A stretch of 64,000 nucleotides of DNA from Cohnella sp. OV330. Its GTDB lineage: Bacteria > Bacillota > Bacilli > Paenibacillales > Paenibacillaceae. The stretch is taken from NCBI RefSeq assembly GCF_900112065.1, contig NZ_FOKE01000002.1:254236-318235 (forward strand), written 5' to 3'. The position numbers were made by a program, and so were the translations under genes. Shown in pieces: positions 43,316 to 52,610 of the stretch. Below the pieces are notes generated by a model. The model did not search any database and was not told the origin of the DNA. It saw nothing but the letters and a program-made list of their open reading frames with translations. Numbering within the stretch: position 1 is the first letter of the stretch; each line of letters starts with the position of its first letter.

Positions 43316-44221
43316 TCACCATAGGCTCGTCTCGCTCGTCTTGCGGCTGATCCAGTTCGCCGTGAGGATGAAGAGCAGGTTGACCACGCTCGTGAACAGG
43401 TCGATCGCGGTGCCGTAGCTGTAGTTCATCGCCTGGATCCCCGTTCGGAACACGTACGTGCTGAGCACGTCCGCCGTCGAATAGATCGAAGGATTCAGCA
43501 TGAGCAGCACCTTTTCGAAGCCGATGTCGAGGACGTGACCGATGTTCAGGATAAAAAGGATGACGATCGCGGGCATGATGCCCGGCAGCGTGACGTGGCG
43601 GAGCTGATGCCAGCGGCTGGCGCCGTCCACGGTCGCCGCTTCGTACAGCTGCGGATCGATGGCGCTGAGCGCGGCCAGATAGATGATCGTCTCCCAGCCG
43701 ATATGCTGCCAGATCTCGGACAGGATGTAGAGCGTGCGGAAGTAGTTCTCGTTTTGCATGAAGTTGATCGAGCTGTAGCCCATCCACTCGACCACATGGT
43801 TGACGAGGCCGCTGGTCGGAGACAGGAAGAGGAACATCATGCTCACGACGACGACGTTCGAGATAAAGTGAGGCAGGTAGCTGATCGACTGCACGAGCCG
43901 CTTGACGATGCCCTTCCTCACTTCGTTAAGCAGCAGCGCCAGAATGATCGGGGCCGGGAAGCCGAAGACGACCTTGTAGACGCCGAGCAGGACGGTGTTT
44001 TTCAGCAGCTTGGGAAAATCCGGACTGTGAAAAAACATTTCGTAATACTTGAGCCCCACCAAGTCGCTATGCCAGATCCCCTTGAACGGGTTGTAATCCT
44101 TGAACGAGATGAGGATGCCGAACATCGGCACGTACTTGAACAGAATGTAATACACGAGCGCCGGCAAAAAGAGCAGCAGCAGGTACTTGCTTCTATTGAA
44201 TTTCAATCGGAATAACGCCAC
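43316..44221 (-). CDS. Sugar ABC importer permease, MalF/LplB type
   Basis: Permease of 301 residues. The start is GTG 44221, six bases after GGAGGG, giving a basic N-terminus and TM1; the frame is open to 44443 but that part is Arg-rich and non-membrane. LplB-type motif LFKYVPMFGILISFKDY and EAA loop (YEAATVDGASR) are present. Second gene of an operon headed by the Gfo/Idh dehydrogenase. Confidence 0.92.
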   Translation of the reverse strand: MALFRLKFNRSKYLLLLFLPALVYYILFKYVPMFGILISFKDYNPFKGIWHSDLVGLKYYEMFFHSPDFPKLLKNTVLLGVYKVVFGFPAPIILALLLNEVRKGIVKRLVQSISYLPHFISNVVVVSMMFLFLSPTSGLVNHVVEWMGYSSINFMQNENYFRTLYILSEIWQHIGWETIIYLAALSAIDPQLYEAATVDGASRWHQLRHVTLPGIMPAIVILFILNIGHVLDIGFEKVLLMLNPSIYSTADVLSTYVFRTGIQAMNYSYGTAIDLFTSVVNLLFILTANWISRKTSETSLW

Positions 44222-44349
44222 TTGCGACCCTCCAGTCTGAAGCGATGTGTCTATGCCGCCTAGCTTAATGAACGTTCCGGCAGCGGCGCAATGATGCGAT
44301 ATGCGGAAACCTCGCATTTCTTCGGTTATCCGAACGGAAGCGAAGCTTC

Positions 44350-45330
44350 TTAATGTTCGACGGCCGTTTCCGCTTGTTGCTCGTGGGAACGGTACAGACT
44401 CTCCACGACCGCCACGACGCCGCGGGAGTAAGCCATCGAGCATTCGGGCTCGCGGTTCTCGCGAATCGCGCCGATCAGGTCCTCGAACTGGCGGACGAAC
44501 GGGTCCGGCTGCGACGGCATGGGTACTTGCTCATAATCTCCGCCGTCGCTTATCCAGAGCCCCCTGCCAGACAGCAGCTTCATGCTGCCGCCGGTGAACC
44601 TGAATTCCGTCTCGTCGACGACGGCGCCCGGGTAGCCCGACTGCGACAGCGTCGCGGGGATGCCCGACTCGGTCACGAGGAACGCCGAGCCGCCGCCTTC
44701 GATATCCCCTCTCATATCCGCATAGCGGATGCTTGCCGTCACTCTCGCGATCCGCTCGCCGGTCATCCATAAGATCTTGTCGATCGAATGCGAACCCAGA
44801 TTCGTCAGGATGCCTCCGCCGGCCTTGTCTTTCTCGAAAAACCATGCCGGCCTGCTCGGCGTATCGTACCGCTGGTGCCGCCTGTCGTTGATCATCGTGA
44901 GACGCCCGAGCCGACCGCCGTCGATCCAGGCCTTCGCCGCGAGGTTGGCCGCGTCATAATGCTGCGTGTGGCCGACCATCAGCTTGATTCCGCCCGCATG
45001 AACGGCTTCAATGATCTCGTCGCACTCGCGGACGTTCATCGCCATCGGCTTCTCGAGCATGACATGGCAGCCTCGGGCGGCGGCGAAGCACGCGGCTTCC
45101 TTGTGCAAGTAATGAGGCAGGGTGACGACCGCGATATCCGGCCGTTCTTTTTCGATCATTTCTTTGTAGTCCGCGTAGGACGAGATGCCGTGCTCTGCCG
45201 CCAAGGCGTTCGCCCGATCCAGGGCAATGTCCGCGATCGCGCAGGGCGCGAGAGCATCCATGCTGCGCATCGCCTTCAGATGCGAGCCTGCGATGATGCC
45301 GGCCCCGATCACGGCCACGCGATATGCCAT
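44350..45330 (-). CDS. Gfo/Idh/MocA-family oxidoreductase
   Basis: Protein of 326 residues. The Rossmann motif is VIGAGIIAG at 7-15, and the EKP motif with the catalytic lysine is in MLEKPMAMNV. GGAGGCGG precedes the ATG. It heads the operon dehydrogenase-permease-permease-binding protein-lyase, which suggests it oxidises or reduces a monosaccharide or uronate derived from the imported oligosaccharide. Cytoplasmic. It is about 30-35% similar by eye to the dehydrogenase at 19285 in motif regions; substrate not predictable. Confidence 0.88.
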   Translation of the reverse strand: MAYRVAVIGAGIIAGSHLKAMRSMDALAPCAIADIALDRANALAAEHGISSYADYKEMIEKERPDIAVVTLPHYLHKEAACFAAARGCHVMLEKPMAMNVRECDEIIEAVHAGGIKLMVGHTQHYDAANLAAKAWIDGGRLGRLTMINDRRHQRYDTPSRPAWFFEKDKAGGGILTNLGSHSIDKILWMTGERIARVTASIRYADMRGDIEGGGSAFLVTESGIPATLSQSGYPGAVVDETEFRFTGGSMKLLSGRGLWISDGGDYEQVPMPSQPDPFVRQFEDLIGAIRENREPECSMAYSRGVVAVVESLYRSHEQQAETAVEH

Positions 45331-45485
45331 TTGTAAGACCGCCTCCTCCGTTCGAATGCGGTCATCATACCAAGTGCCGCGGCAGGCCCGCCATCAGTGG
45401 ATCTTACGGTTCTTGTCGAATCTTAAAAAGGTGTGGGGACCTGAGGACGATCGTAAAAAAAGATAAGGATCCGAAGCGATGAGTA

Positions 45486-45515
45486 TTGAGCGAAAAGCTG
45501 ACACGGGGCTATACT
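45486..45515 (+). promoter_or_regulatory. Promoter of the membrane AraC sensor gene
   Basis: TTGAGC and TATACT at 18-bp spacing, 50 bases before the ATG at 45566. This is a fair sigma-A promoter, consistent with constitutive expression of a sensor. Confidence 0.5.
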
Positions 45516-45565
45516 CTGATTTATGTAAAGCTTGATCGACGAAATTGTTAAAAAGGAGTAATCGG

Positions 45566-47842
45566 ATGAAATGGACGGCGCGATTCCGGGGGACGGCCAA
45601 AAACCAGATGTCTCTTTTCTACACCTTGTTCGGCAGCTTCATCGCGATCATTCTCCTTTTGGTATCCATCAACTGGGTCGCCTTCACGTTTTTCAGGCAA
45701 AGCATCCGGGACGAGATCATCCTGAACAGCAGCCTCAATCTGAACGCGACCGCAGCCAATTACGAGAAGCATATCAAGCTGGTCCGCAGCTTCATGCTAG
45801 GCTATCTATTCGACAACGACACGGAAATCTTGAAGCGCGGCGATCCGATGCGGCGGTACGACGTCGTCGTCGACGTGCAGAAGGCGCTGGCGCACGACCT
45901 GAACAACACCTCGCTTTATTTGGACAATATCGTCTATTACTTCCGCAGCGACGCATTCATCATCGACCGCGACGGCACGCGCGACGCGGGCACGATGTTT
46001 TCGAAGTTTTACTATGAACCTGCTTACACGGCCGAATTCTGGCGGCACGAGATGGACGGCGAGGAGAGCTTTAAGGTTTACCCGGCCGCTTCGTTCGCCT
46101 CCGTCACGCCGTTCGAGCGCAAGCCGCTCGGGACGCTGCTGCCGATTCTGGTCAAAAACGGTTACGATCACGACTTCGCCTTCATCGCCTTTCTGAACGG
46201 CGACCGCATCTATGCGGCTTTCCACCAGGCCAAGCCGAGCAGCACGTTTTTTATCGTCGACGGCGGCGGTCAGACGCTATTTTCTTCCGACGATCGTCTG
46301 GCTCTCCCCAAGGCGCTCGCCGGAAAGACCGGGAAGGGTTACGTCAAGATCGAAGATAGCTACTACTTCTACCGGACCGGCGGGGAGACCGGGTTTACGT
46401 ATGTCGAGCGGGTGCCCGACAAAGGGCTGGCCGCGCAGCTTCGCCGGCTGAACCTGATCATGCTGGCGCTGCTCGTACTGTCGGTGCTGATCGGCCTTGC
46501 GGTTTCGTATTGGTTCTCCAAACGGTTCCACAATCCGCTTGCGAACATGATCCGCTCCGTGCAGTCCTTGCGCGTGGTCGGCGTCCCCGCGGGCGAGGGG
46601 AGCCGGATCAAGGAATTCAACCTGCTGCACGACACCTTAAGCGACCTGTCGCGCTCGAACCGCGAGTATCACGAGGATTTGCTCGCCAAAAACAATTTGC
46701 TGCAGCAGTTCGCTTATATGAAGAAGCTGAAAAAGATCCACGGCGGCGGCGATCAGTTGCCGATGGACGTCGACTCGGACACTCATTATCGGCTCGTGCT
46801 GTCGCAGATCGAATTCAAAGACCGCTTCGCCAAGGAGATCGCGAATGCGCCGCAGCGCGCCTTCAACATGTATAAGGAGCTGATCGACGCGCATTTCTCC
46901 AGCCGGTACGACGATTCCCTGACCTTCCAGCTGGAGAAGGACCAGGTGCTTACCATCCTGTTCGTCAAAAGCGACCGCGGCGCGAGCCTGCGGGGCGAAA
47001 ATATGGACGAGCTGGTCCGCATGCTCGGCACGGATATCCCGTACTGCAACTTCACGATCGCGATAAGCCCGGTCCGCAGCCACTCCGCCGACTTCGCGGA
47101 GACGTACCAGGACGTCCTCGACCTGGTCAAGCAGCGCAGGCTCGGCGAGGACGTGCAGGTCATCGGCGAATGGATCCCGCAGCCTTCGCTCATGATTCCC
47201 GCGCCTTCGGAGGAGCAGGAGCTTACGGCAAACCTGCAGGCCGGCTGCGACGAAGTGACGGTGCCGCTCGTGAACCAGCTGCTCGACCAGCTCGCGCGAG
47301 CGGGAGCGCTCGCCCATCAATTTCAGGATTTCGCGAAGGATGTGGTCAATCGGACGATCAAAATTTTATACGCGCAAAATATCTCGTTCACGACCTTCGC
47401 CGAGGGCGGATCGCCCTACGATCACTTGAAGGGCTGTTACACGCTGGAGCAATACAAGGCGTTCTTCGGGAAATTCCTGTCGCGGTCGGCCGAAGCCGTG
47501 CGCGCGAAAAAATCCGAGACCGACATCATCACGAAGTTCGTCATGGAATACGTCGAGGAGCATTTCGGCGACGATCTCTCGCTCGACGCGATCGCGGGCA
47601 AGCTGGGCATCACGGGACCTTATTTGTCCACGTACTTCAAGGAAAAGACGGGCACGAATCTCAGCGACTACATTCTGACCGTGCGCATCAACAAAGCGAG
47701 CCAGATGCTTCGGGATACCGATCTGCTCATCCAGGAGATCGCTTCGCTCGTCGGCTACTACACCGTCGCTTCGTTCAACCGCGTGTTCAAGCGGTACACG
47801 GGGCTTACGCCGAGCGAGTTCAGGCGGAGTCATAATCGGTGA
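45566..47842 (+). CDS. Membrane-bound one-component sensor-regulator: extracellular domain plus AraC DNA-binding domain
   Basis: Protein of 758 residues, ATG 45566 behind AAGGAG. TM1 is at about 18-43, an extracytoplasmic sensor region at 44-290, TM2 at about 293-317 and a HAMP-like helical region at 318-400. A linker of the kind seen in YesN proteins is at 405-640, and an AraC double helix-turn-helix is at about 652-756, ending LTPSEFRRS. There is no kinase or receiver domain, so the signal must pass straight from outside to the DNA-binding domain. It is divergent from the lyase operon and probably its activator. This architecture is frequent in Paenibacillaceae polysaccharide loci. Confidence 0.9.
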   Translation: MKWTARFRGTAKNQMSLFYTLFGSFIAIILLLVSINWVAFTFFRQSIRDEIILNSSLNLNATAANYEKHIKLVRSFMLGYLFDNDTEILKRGDPMRRYDVVVDVQKALAHDLNNTSLYLDNIVYYFRSDAFIIDRDGTRDAGTMFSKFYYEPAYTAEFWRHEMDGEESFKVYPAASFASVTPFERKPLGTLLPILVKNGYDHDFAFIAFLNGDRIYAAFHQAKPSSTFFIVDGGGQTLFSSDDRLALPKALAGKTGKGYVKIEDSYYFYRTGGETGFTYVERVPDKGLAAQLRRLNLIMLALLVLSVLIGLAVSYWFSKRFHNPLANMIRSVQSLRVVGVPAGEGSRIKEFNLLHDTLSDLSRSNREYHEDLLAKNNLLQQFAYMKKLKKIHGGGDQLPMDVDSDTHYRLVLSQIEFKDRFAKEIANAPQRAFNMYKELIDAHFSSRYDDSLTFQLEKDQVLTILFVKSDRGASLRGENMDELVRMLGTDIPYCNFTIAISPVRSHSADFAETYQDVLDLVKQRRLGEDVQVIGEWIPQPSLMIPAPSEEQELTANLQAGCDEVTVPLVNQLLDQLARAGALAHQFQDFAKDVVNRTIKILYAQNISFTTFAEGGSPYDHLKGCYTLEQYKAFFGKFLSRSAEAVRAKKSETDIITKFVMEYVEEHFGDDLSLDAIAGKLGITGPYLSTYFKEKTGTNLSDYILTVRINKASQMLRDTDLLIQEIASLVGYYTVASFNRVFKRYTGLTPSEFRRSHNR

Positions 47843-47946
47843 AGGTGCGGTGGGGGCGTGGGGGCGTGGCGGTAGGGCTTGGCGTGGGGCTTGGCTGTGA
47901 GGCTTGGCGGTGGGGGTTTTACAAATTATAGCGTTACGGGGCAGCA

Positions 47947-48200
47947 GGTTGCGGACACACGTTCCGCTATTTCTCGAATATCGCTCATTTTCGCGTCTTT
48001 GCGGACTGAGGAGCCGCTATTCGTCGCTCCAGGCACTCGATCCCTCCTCTTTTCCACAAATAACGGATCCTCGGTCCGCAACCTCCTCCATATGCGCACA
48101 AACCTCGAAAATAACGGCCGCTGAGTCCATTTGCTGCTCACAGAATGCTAAACCTTGCGTTACTGGCTGTGGTGCCACTGCAGGCGGGATTACGGTGCGG
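47947..48200. repeat. First copy of a 250-bp direct repeat carrying a family A array
   Basis: Nearly identical to 48269-48522, with about ten mismatches over 250 bases. It contains four GCGGAC-N7-CCGYTATTT units: forward at 47951 and 48001, reverse at about 48058 and 48108, spaced 50, 57 and 50. The fourth unit is degenerate. Short open frames in it are not credible genes. Confidence 0.9.
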
Positions 48201-48268
48201 ATGATGAGTCTAGGAACGCTGGGTCAAGGCGGTGGTAGATTTACGGATGGTGGCGTTGCGGGGCGGCG

Positions 48269-48522
48269 AGTTGCGGACACACGAGCCGCTATTTCTCGAA
48301 TATCGCTCATTTTCGCGTCTTTGCGGACTGAGGAGTCGCTATTCGTCGCTCCAGGCACTCGATCCCTCCTCTTTTCCACAAATAACGGAACCTTGGTCCG
48401 CAACCTCCTCCATATGCGCACAAACCTCGAAAATAGCGGCCGCTGAGTCCATTTGCTGCTCGTAGAATGCTAAACCTAGCGTTACTGGCTGTGGTGCCAC
48501 TGCAGGCGGGATTACGGTGCGG
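48269..48522. repeat. Second copy of the 250-bp direct repeat
   Basis: Period of 322 bases relative to the first copy, with an unrelated spacer of about 70 bases between them. The unit positions are conserved. The whole gap 47843-48663 (821 bases) contains no supported gene; the left 100 bases are G-rich with simple GGCGTGGG-like repetition. Confidence 0.9.
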
Positions 48523-48544
48523 TGGTGTGACTAAGTGAGGGAGC

Positions 48545-48576
48545 TGGCTGCAACCGCTGGATTTGCGGTTACAGCC
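48545..48576. other. Hairpin downstream of the repeat pair
   Basis: GGCTGCAACCGC pairs with GCGGTTACAGCC with one mismatch and an eight-base loop. No T run. It may end transcription of the acetyltransferase gene weakly, or be unrelated. Confidence 0.4.
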
Positions 48577-48663
48577 TCAACACGGGTGTCGCTTGCCGCA
48601 ATTGCAACCGCTGCTCCCACAACAGCCCGAGCTTAGCGATGCGGTCGCGGAGCTCGCTTCCTC

Positions 48664-49638
48664 CTACGCCTCGTCCAGCGCCTTGTCGTACTTGGCATAC
48701 GTTTTCCACAGCTCGTAGCCGAGCTTGCCATAGAAGTCGACGAACGGGGTCGTGTCGATGACGACCCGCCGCACGCCGCGCGCCGTCAGGAAGTGAATGG
48801 CGGCTTGCACGATCGAGATGCCGTACCGGTGTCCCCTGCACGCCTCGTCGATGCCGAGCGGGCCGATGCCGCCCAGCTCCTCTTCGAACAGCGGCGCCCA
48901 GTAAACGTTCTGCGCGAGCAGGGGCGATGCCGCGTCGTTCATCCGGCAGAAGCCGACGATCGCGCCGTCCCGCTCGAGCAGGACGTACTCGCGCCCCGTA
49001 CCGCCACGCTCCCAATAGTCGCGGTGCTGCAGATCCCACGTACCCGGGAAGCACCGCGCCATGAACGCCGTCAGCGCCTTCCGGTCCGCCGGCTCCGCGA
49101 CTCTCGCCGCCGCGCCGCCTTCGAATTCGGGCATGCCGACGCGCTCGTCAGGGCCGTACGTCTTGATCAGGTCGTAGACGTCTTCCCGGTGAACGTATCC
49201 CCGACGCTCGAACCAAAGCCGCGTCTCCGCCAGCTCGCCGGGTATGCCTGGGAACAGCCGGCGGTGCAGATCATTGCCTAGCGCGACCCGCACCGCGCCG
49301 GAGGCGCGCAAGGCATCCTCCGCAAGGCGAAGCAGCTCGCTCCCCAAGCCCCTCCCCCGATGCGCCGAATCGACCAGCAGCGCCTGAATCCACCCGGCAT
49401 CGCGCCGAAGTCCGAAGCGGCCGTCGTCATCGCCCGCCCTTTTCGCGATCGCAAGCCCGGTGACCGCCCCGTCCTTGGACGCCCGCGCGACCCAAGATCC
49501 CTTGCGAAGGAGCCGGCGATCCTCCAGCGCATTTTGCCGCAGCAGCCTCGGGCGCATCGGATACGACGCGCCCAGCTCCTTGTTCCACAACGCCACCGCG
49601 CCCTCCATGTGCTTCTCCTCGAACCTCTCGAATATCAT
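48664..49638 (-). CDS. Tandem-domain GNAT acetyltransferase
   Basis: Protein of 324 residues, start at ATG 49638 with AGGAGG about 12 bases upstream; the long frame to 49827 lacks a site. The N-terminal GNAT domain (about 1-165) has the acetyl-CoA loop VDSAHRGRGLGSELL. The C-terminal GNAT domain (about 175-324) has IDEACRGHRYGISIV followed by the FYGKLGYE strand, whose acetyl-CoA loop is less typical (RGHRYG). Double GNAT proteins often have one active and one structural domain. Acceptor substrate unknown. Stand-alone gene. Confidence 0.85.
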   Translation of the reverse strand: MIFERFEEKHMEGAVALWNKELGASYPMRPRLLRQNALEDRRLLRKGSWVARASKDGAVTGLAIAKRAGDDDGRFGLRRDAGWIQALLVDSAHRGRGLGSELLRLAEDALRASGAVRVALGNDLHRRLFPGIPGELAETRLWFERRGYVHREDVYDLIKTYGPDERVGMPEFEGGAAARVAEPADRKALTAFMARCFPGTWDLQHRDYWERGGTGREYVLLERDGAIVGFCRMNDAASPLLAQNVYWAPLFEEELGGIGPLGIDEACRGHRYGISIVQAAIHFLTARGVRRVVIDTTPFVDFYGKLGYELWKTYAKYDKALDEA

Positions 49639-49795
49639 CGCGTTTCTCGTCCTCCTGCGTTCCTGGATGTTCGTGCCTACTAGACAATCTAGCGGAAGCG
49701 GGGGGCCGGGCAAATAAGCAGATTTAACGATTATTCTTATCTGATAAGATCCGATCGGATTCGCACGAAAAAAGGGAGTCCGCGACGATAAGCCG

Positions 49796-50653
49796 CTATC
49801 TCCCCTTCCTGTAGTACATTGGCGCATGCCCCGTGACTTCCTTGAAAACGCGGCCGAAATGCGCGACGGAACGGAAGCCGGCCTTTCTCGCGATCTGATT
49901 GACCTGAAGCGCGGTTTGCTCCAGCAGCTTCTTTGCCTCCTTGACCCGGACGCTGTTGACGTATTCCACGAAGCTGAAGCCCGTCGCTTCCTTGAAGGAG
50001 CGGCTTAAATAATACGGGCTGACGAAAAACCGCTCGGACAGCAGACGCAGCGACAGCGGCTCCGCGTAATGCTCGTTGATGTACCGGACGACCTCCGACA
50101 CGCGCGCATGCATCGGACTGAGGTCTTCGCCGCGCGCCTCGTCTCCCGTACCCGCCAGCCTGAAGCATGTCACGAGCAGCTGGATGGCGAGCGTCTGCGC
50201 GTAAACCTCGAACCCGGGCTCGCGCCCCTGCACCTCCCGCACGATCCGCCGGGCAAGGGCATCGACATCCCGCCGGTCGGACGGCGATCCCGCGGTGACG
50301 ACCGCGTACTCCCGTCCGGACAGCGCATTCAGCATACCCGCGCAGGCGCCATTCACTGCGAGCATGTCTTCCCCGCGCAGGTTCACGACGAGCCGCTCGT
50401 GCTCGGGCATGTCCGTATCGGTCGTCCGGTGCACGACGTTCGGCGCGATGACGACGATGTCGCCTTCGCCGATGACGATCGTCCGGTCCTGGATAAAAAA
50501 CCGCCGCCGCCCCGACATCAAATAAAAGATCTCGTACGTGCCGTGAAAGTGCCGAACCGGCATGTGATGCCGCGGCGCCTTCCGATGGGAGACCGTAAAG
50601 GTGCCATCCTCGTTGTCGTAACGGATCTCCTCCACCGCCTCCACCGCCTCCAC
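49796..50653 (-). CDS. AraC-family transcriptional regulator with cupin domain
   Basis: Regulator of about 285 residues. The N-terminal cupin (RHFHGTYEIFYLMSG) and C-terminal double helix-turn-helix (ending HAPMYYRKGR) are clear. The start is uncertain: the frame begins at ATG 50722 without a ribosome site, while three in-frame GTG codons at 50653, 50644 and 50635 lie in a 9-bp tandem repeat that itself supplies GGAGG. I use the first. It is divergent from the GH105 gene and probably activates it. Confidence 0.85.
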   Translation of the reverse strand: MEAVEAVEEIRYDNEDGTFTVSHRKAPRHHMPVRHFHGTYEIFYLMSGRRRFFIQDRTIVIGEGDIVVIAPNVVHRTTDTDMPEHERLVVNLRGEDMLAVNGACAGMLNALSGREYAVVTAGSPSDRRDVDALARRIVREVQGREPGFEVYAQTLAIQLLVTCFRLAGTGDEARGEDLSPMHARVSEVVRYINEHYAEPLSLRLLSERFFVSPYYLSRSFKEATGFSFVEYVNSVRVKEAKKLLEQTALQVNQIARKAGFRSVAHFGRVFKEVTGHAPMYYRKGR

Positions 50654-50769
50654 CGCCCTTCGTACGCCTTTTATACCGCAAGATATAAGAAGAATCCCGC
50701 ATAAATCGCAAAAAATGAACATTTATCGCTGCTACTATAGGTTTATAACACAAAGGAGGAATGCGCAAG

Positions 50770-51897
50770 ATGGAACAGCCGCAAACGGCAACCGCCTATG
50801 GAACCCAGTCCCGGGATACGTACTCCCCGATCCGATGGGCCGAGCTGGCCTGCGAGGCGCTGATGGCCAAGTTCGAACCCGAGCAGCTCCCCCCGGACCG
50901 GTTCCACTATCATCAGGGCGTGTTCTTGTCGGGCATGGAGAAATGCTGGAGGGAAACGGGGAAGCCCGAATACTTAGACTACATCAAGCGTTGGGTGGAC
51001 AGCCAGGTACGCGAGGACGGCAGCATCCGGAAGATCAACCTGGAGGAGCTCGACGACATCCAGCCCGGCGTGCTCCTGTTCAACCTGTACGAGCAAACCG
51101 GAGACGAACGCTACAAGAAGGCGCTGGACGCGCTCGTGCCGCTGATCAAGACGTGGAAAACGAATCCTTCGGGCGGCTTGTGGCACAAAGACTATTGCCC
51201 GAATCAAATGTGGCTCGACAGCCTGTACATGGGCGGCCCGATCGCCGTCCAATACGGCCGGACGTTCGGCGACGATGCGTACTTCGATCTGATGGCGCAT
51301 CAGGCGCTGCTCATGGCGGAGCATACGACGGATCCCGTCACCGGCTTGATGTACCACGGCTGGGACGAGACCCGGACCGCCGCGTGGGCGGATCCGAAGA
51401 CCGGTCTCGCCTCGGAGTTCTGGGGGCGCGCCATCGGCTGGTACCCGGTCGCCCTGCTGGAGATGTTCGAGCACATGCCCGCGGATCACCGCGACAAAGC
51501 CAAGCTGACGCCCATCCTGCAAAATCTGCTCGTCGCGCTGACGAAGTACCAGGACGCCGCCACCGGCCGCTGGTACCAGGTCGTGGACAAGACCGACCGG
51601 CCGGACAATTGGCTTGAAAATTCCTGCACCGCCCTAAACGTCCATGCGATCGCCAAAGCGGTGCGGATGGGCTGCCTGGACGCCAAGTATATGGCGAACG
51701 CCTGGAGAGGCTATCAAGGCGTGATCGATACGCTGACGTTCGACGAGCAAGACCGCGTCGTCATCGGCGGCATCTGCATCGGCACGGGCATCGGCGACTA
51801 CGCCCACTATATCGCGCGCCCGACCAGCGCGAACGATCTGCACGGAGCGGGCGCGTTTATCCTGATGTGCGTGGAGATGAGCCGGCATCGCGCTTGA
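50770..51897 (+). CDS. GH105 unsaturated glucuronyl/rhamnogalacturonyl hydrolase (YteR/YesR-like)
   Basis: Cytoplasmic protein of 375 residues, ATG 50770 ten bases after GGAGG. The (alpha/alpha)6 barrel carries the catalytic aspartate D150 in MWLDSLYMGG and the second conserved aspartate D96 in DDIQPG, matching the pair in YteR. It removes the 4,5-unsaturated uronic acid left at the non-reducing end by polysaccharide lyases, so it is the logical intracellular partner of the lyases at 32.3 and 35.4 kb. No signal peptide. It is followed 26 bases later by the convergent response-regulator gene. Confidence 0.92.
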   Translation: MEQPQTATAYGTQSRDTYSPIRWAELACEALMAKFEPEQLPPDRFHYHQGVFLSGMEKCWRETGKPEYLDYIKRWVDSQVREDGSIRKINLEELDDIQPGVLLFNLYEQTGDERYKKALDALVPLIKTWKTNPSGGLWHKDYCPNQMWLDSLYMGGPIAVQYGRTFGDDAYFDLMAHQALLMAEHTTDPVTGLMYHGWDETRTAAWADPKTGLASEFWGRAIGWYPVALLEMFEHMPADHRDKAKLTPILQNLLVALTKYQDAATGRWYQVVDKTDRPDNWLENSCTALNVHAIAKAVRMGCLDAKYMANAWRGYQGVIDTLTFDEQDRVVIGGICIGTGIGDYAHYIARPTSANDLHGAGAFILMCVEMSRHRA

Positions 51898-51923
51898 TGC
51901 GGCAGCGCCCTAACGCCTTCCCC

Positions 51924-52610
51924 TTAAACCTGGAAGCGATAGCCGGCTCCCCATATCGTATCGATGTACTGCGACCGGGAGGAATCGATCTCGATTTTCT
52001 CCCGGATTTTGCGGATATGAACCGTGACGGTAGGCAGGTCGCCGAGCGAGTCCATGCCCCAGATTTGCTCGTACAGCTGCTCCTTGCTGAAGACGCGGTT
52101 CGGATTGGAGGCGAGGTACGCGAGCAGATCGAACTCCTTCGTCGTGAACGCGACCTCCTTGTCGTTCACGTAGACGCGCCGCGAGGCTTTGTCGATGAGC
52201 AGGCCGCGGATCCGGATCTCCTCGCGCTTCTGGCCGCCGCCCGACAGGCGCTCGTACCTGGCGAGGTGCGCGTTCACGCGGGCCACCAGCTCGCTCGGGC
52301 TGAACGGCTTGACGACATAATCGTCCGCGCCGAGCCCGAGTCCTCGGATCTTGTCGATGTCTTCCTTCTTGGAGGAGACCATGAGGATCGGAATATCGAG
52401 CTCGCTGCGCAAGCGGCGGCAAATCTCGAAGCCGTCGATTCCCGGCAGCATGAGGTCGAGCAGGACGAGATCGAATTTGCCCTCGAGCGCCTGCTTCAGC
52501 CCGCGGTCGCCGCTGGTCTCGATATGCGGTTCATAGTTGTGAATCGCGAGATAATCCCGCACGAGCTCCGCCATGCTGAGATCGTCCTCGACGATCAGGA
52601 TGCGTTTCAT
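51924..52610 (-). CDS. OmpR/PhoB-family response regulator
   Basis: Protein of 228 residues. The receiver domain (1-118) has the phospho-acceptor D52 in LLDLMLPGIDG and the lysine in VVKPFS. The winged-helix DNA-binding domain (about 128-228) ends TIWGAGYRFQV. ATG 52610 overlaps the stop of the sensor kinase (ATGA), so the two are coupled. Last gene of the ABC exporter and two-component operon, whose other members suggest it responds to envelope or antibiotic stress. Confidence 0.93.
   Translation of the reverse strand: MKRILIVEDDLSMAELVRDYLAIHNYEPHIETSGDRGLKQALEGKFDLVLLDLMLPGIDGFEICRRLRSELDIPILMVSSKKEDIDKIRGLGLGADDYVVKPFSPSELVARVNAHLARYERLSGGGQKREEIRIRGLLIDKASRRVYVNDKEVAFTTKEFDLLAYLASNPNRVFSKEQLYEQIWGMDSLGDLPTVTVHIRKIREKIEIDSSRSQYIDTIWGAGYRFQV

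Noticed and set aside
47879..48465. Small open frames within the 250-bp direct repeats
   Set aside because: They follow the repeat units in several frames and both strands, with no ribosome site and identical peptides in each copy, so they are by-products of the repeats.
47947..48522. Insertion sequence or transposon with terminal repeats
   Set aside because: No transposase frame and no target-site duplication that I can see; the similarity is a direct duplication.
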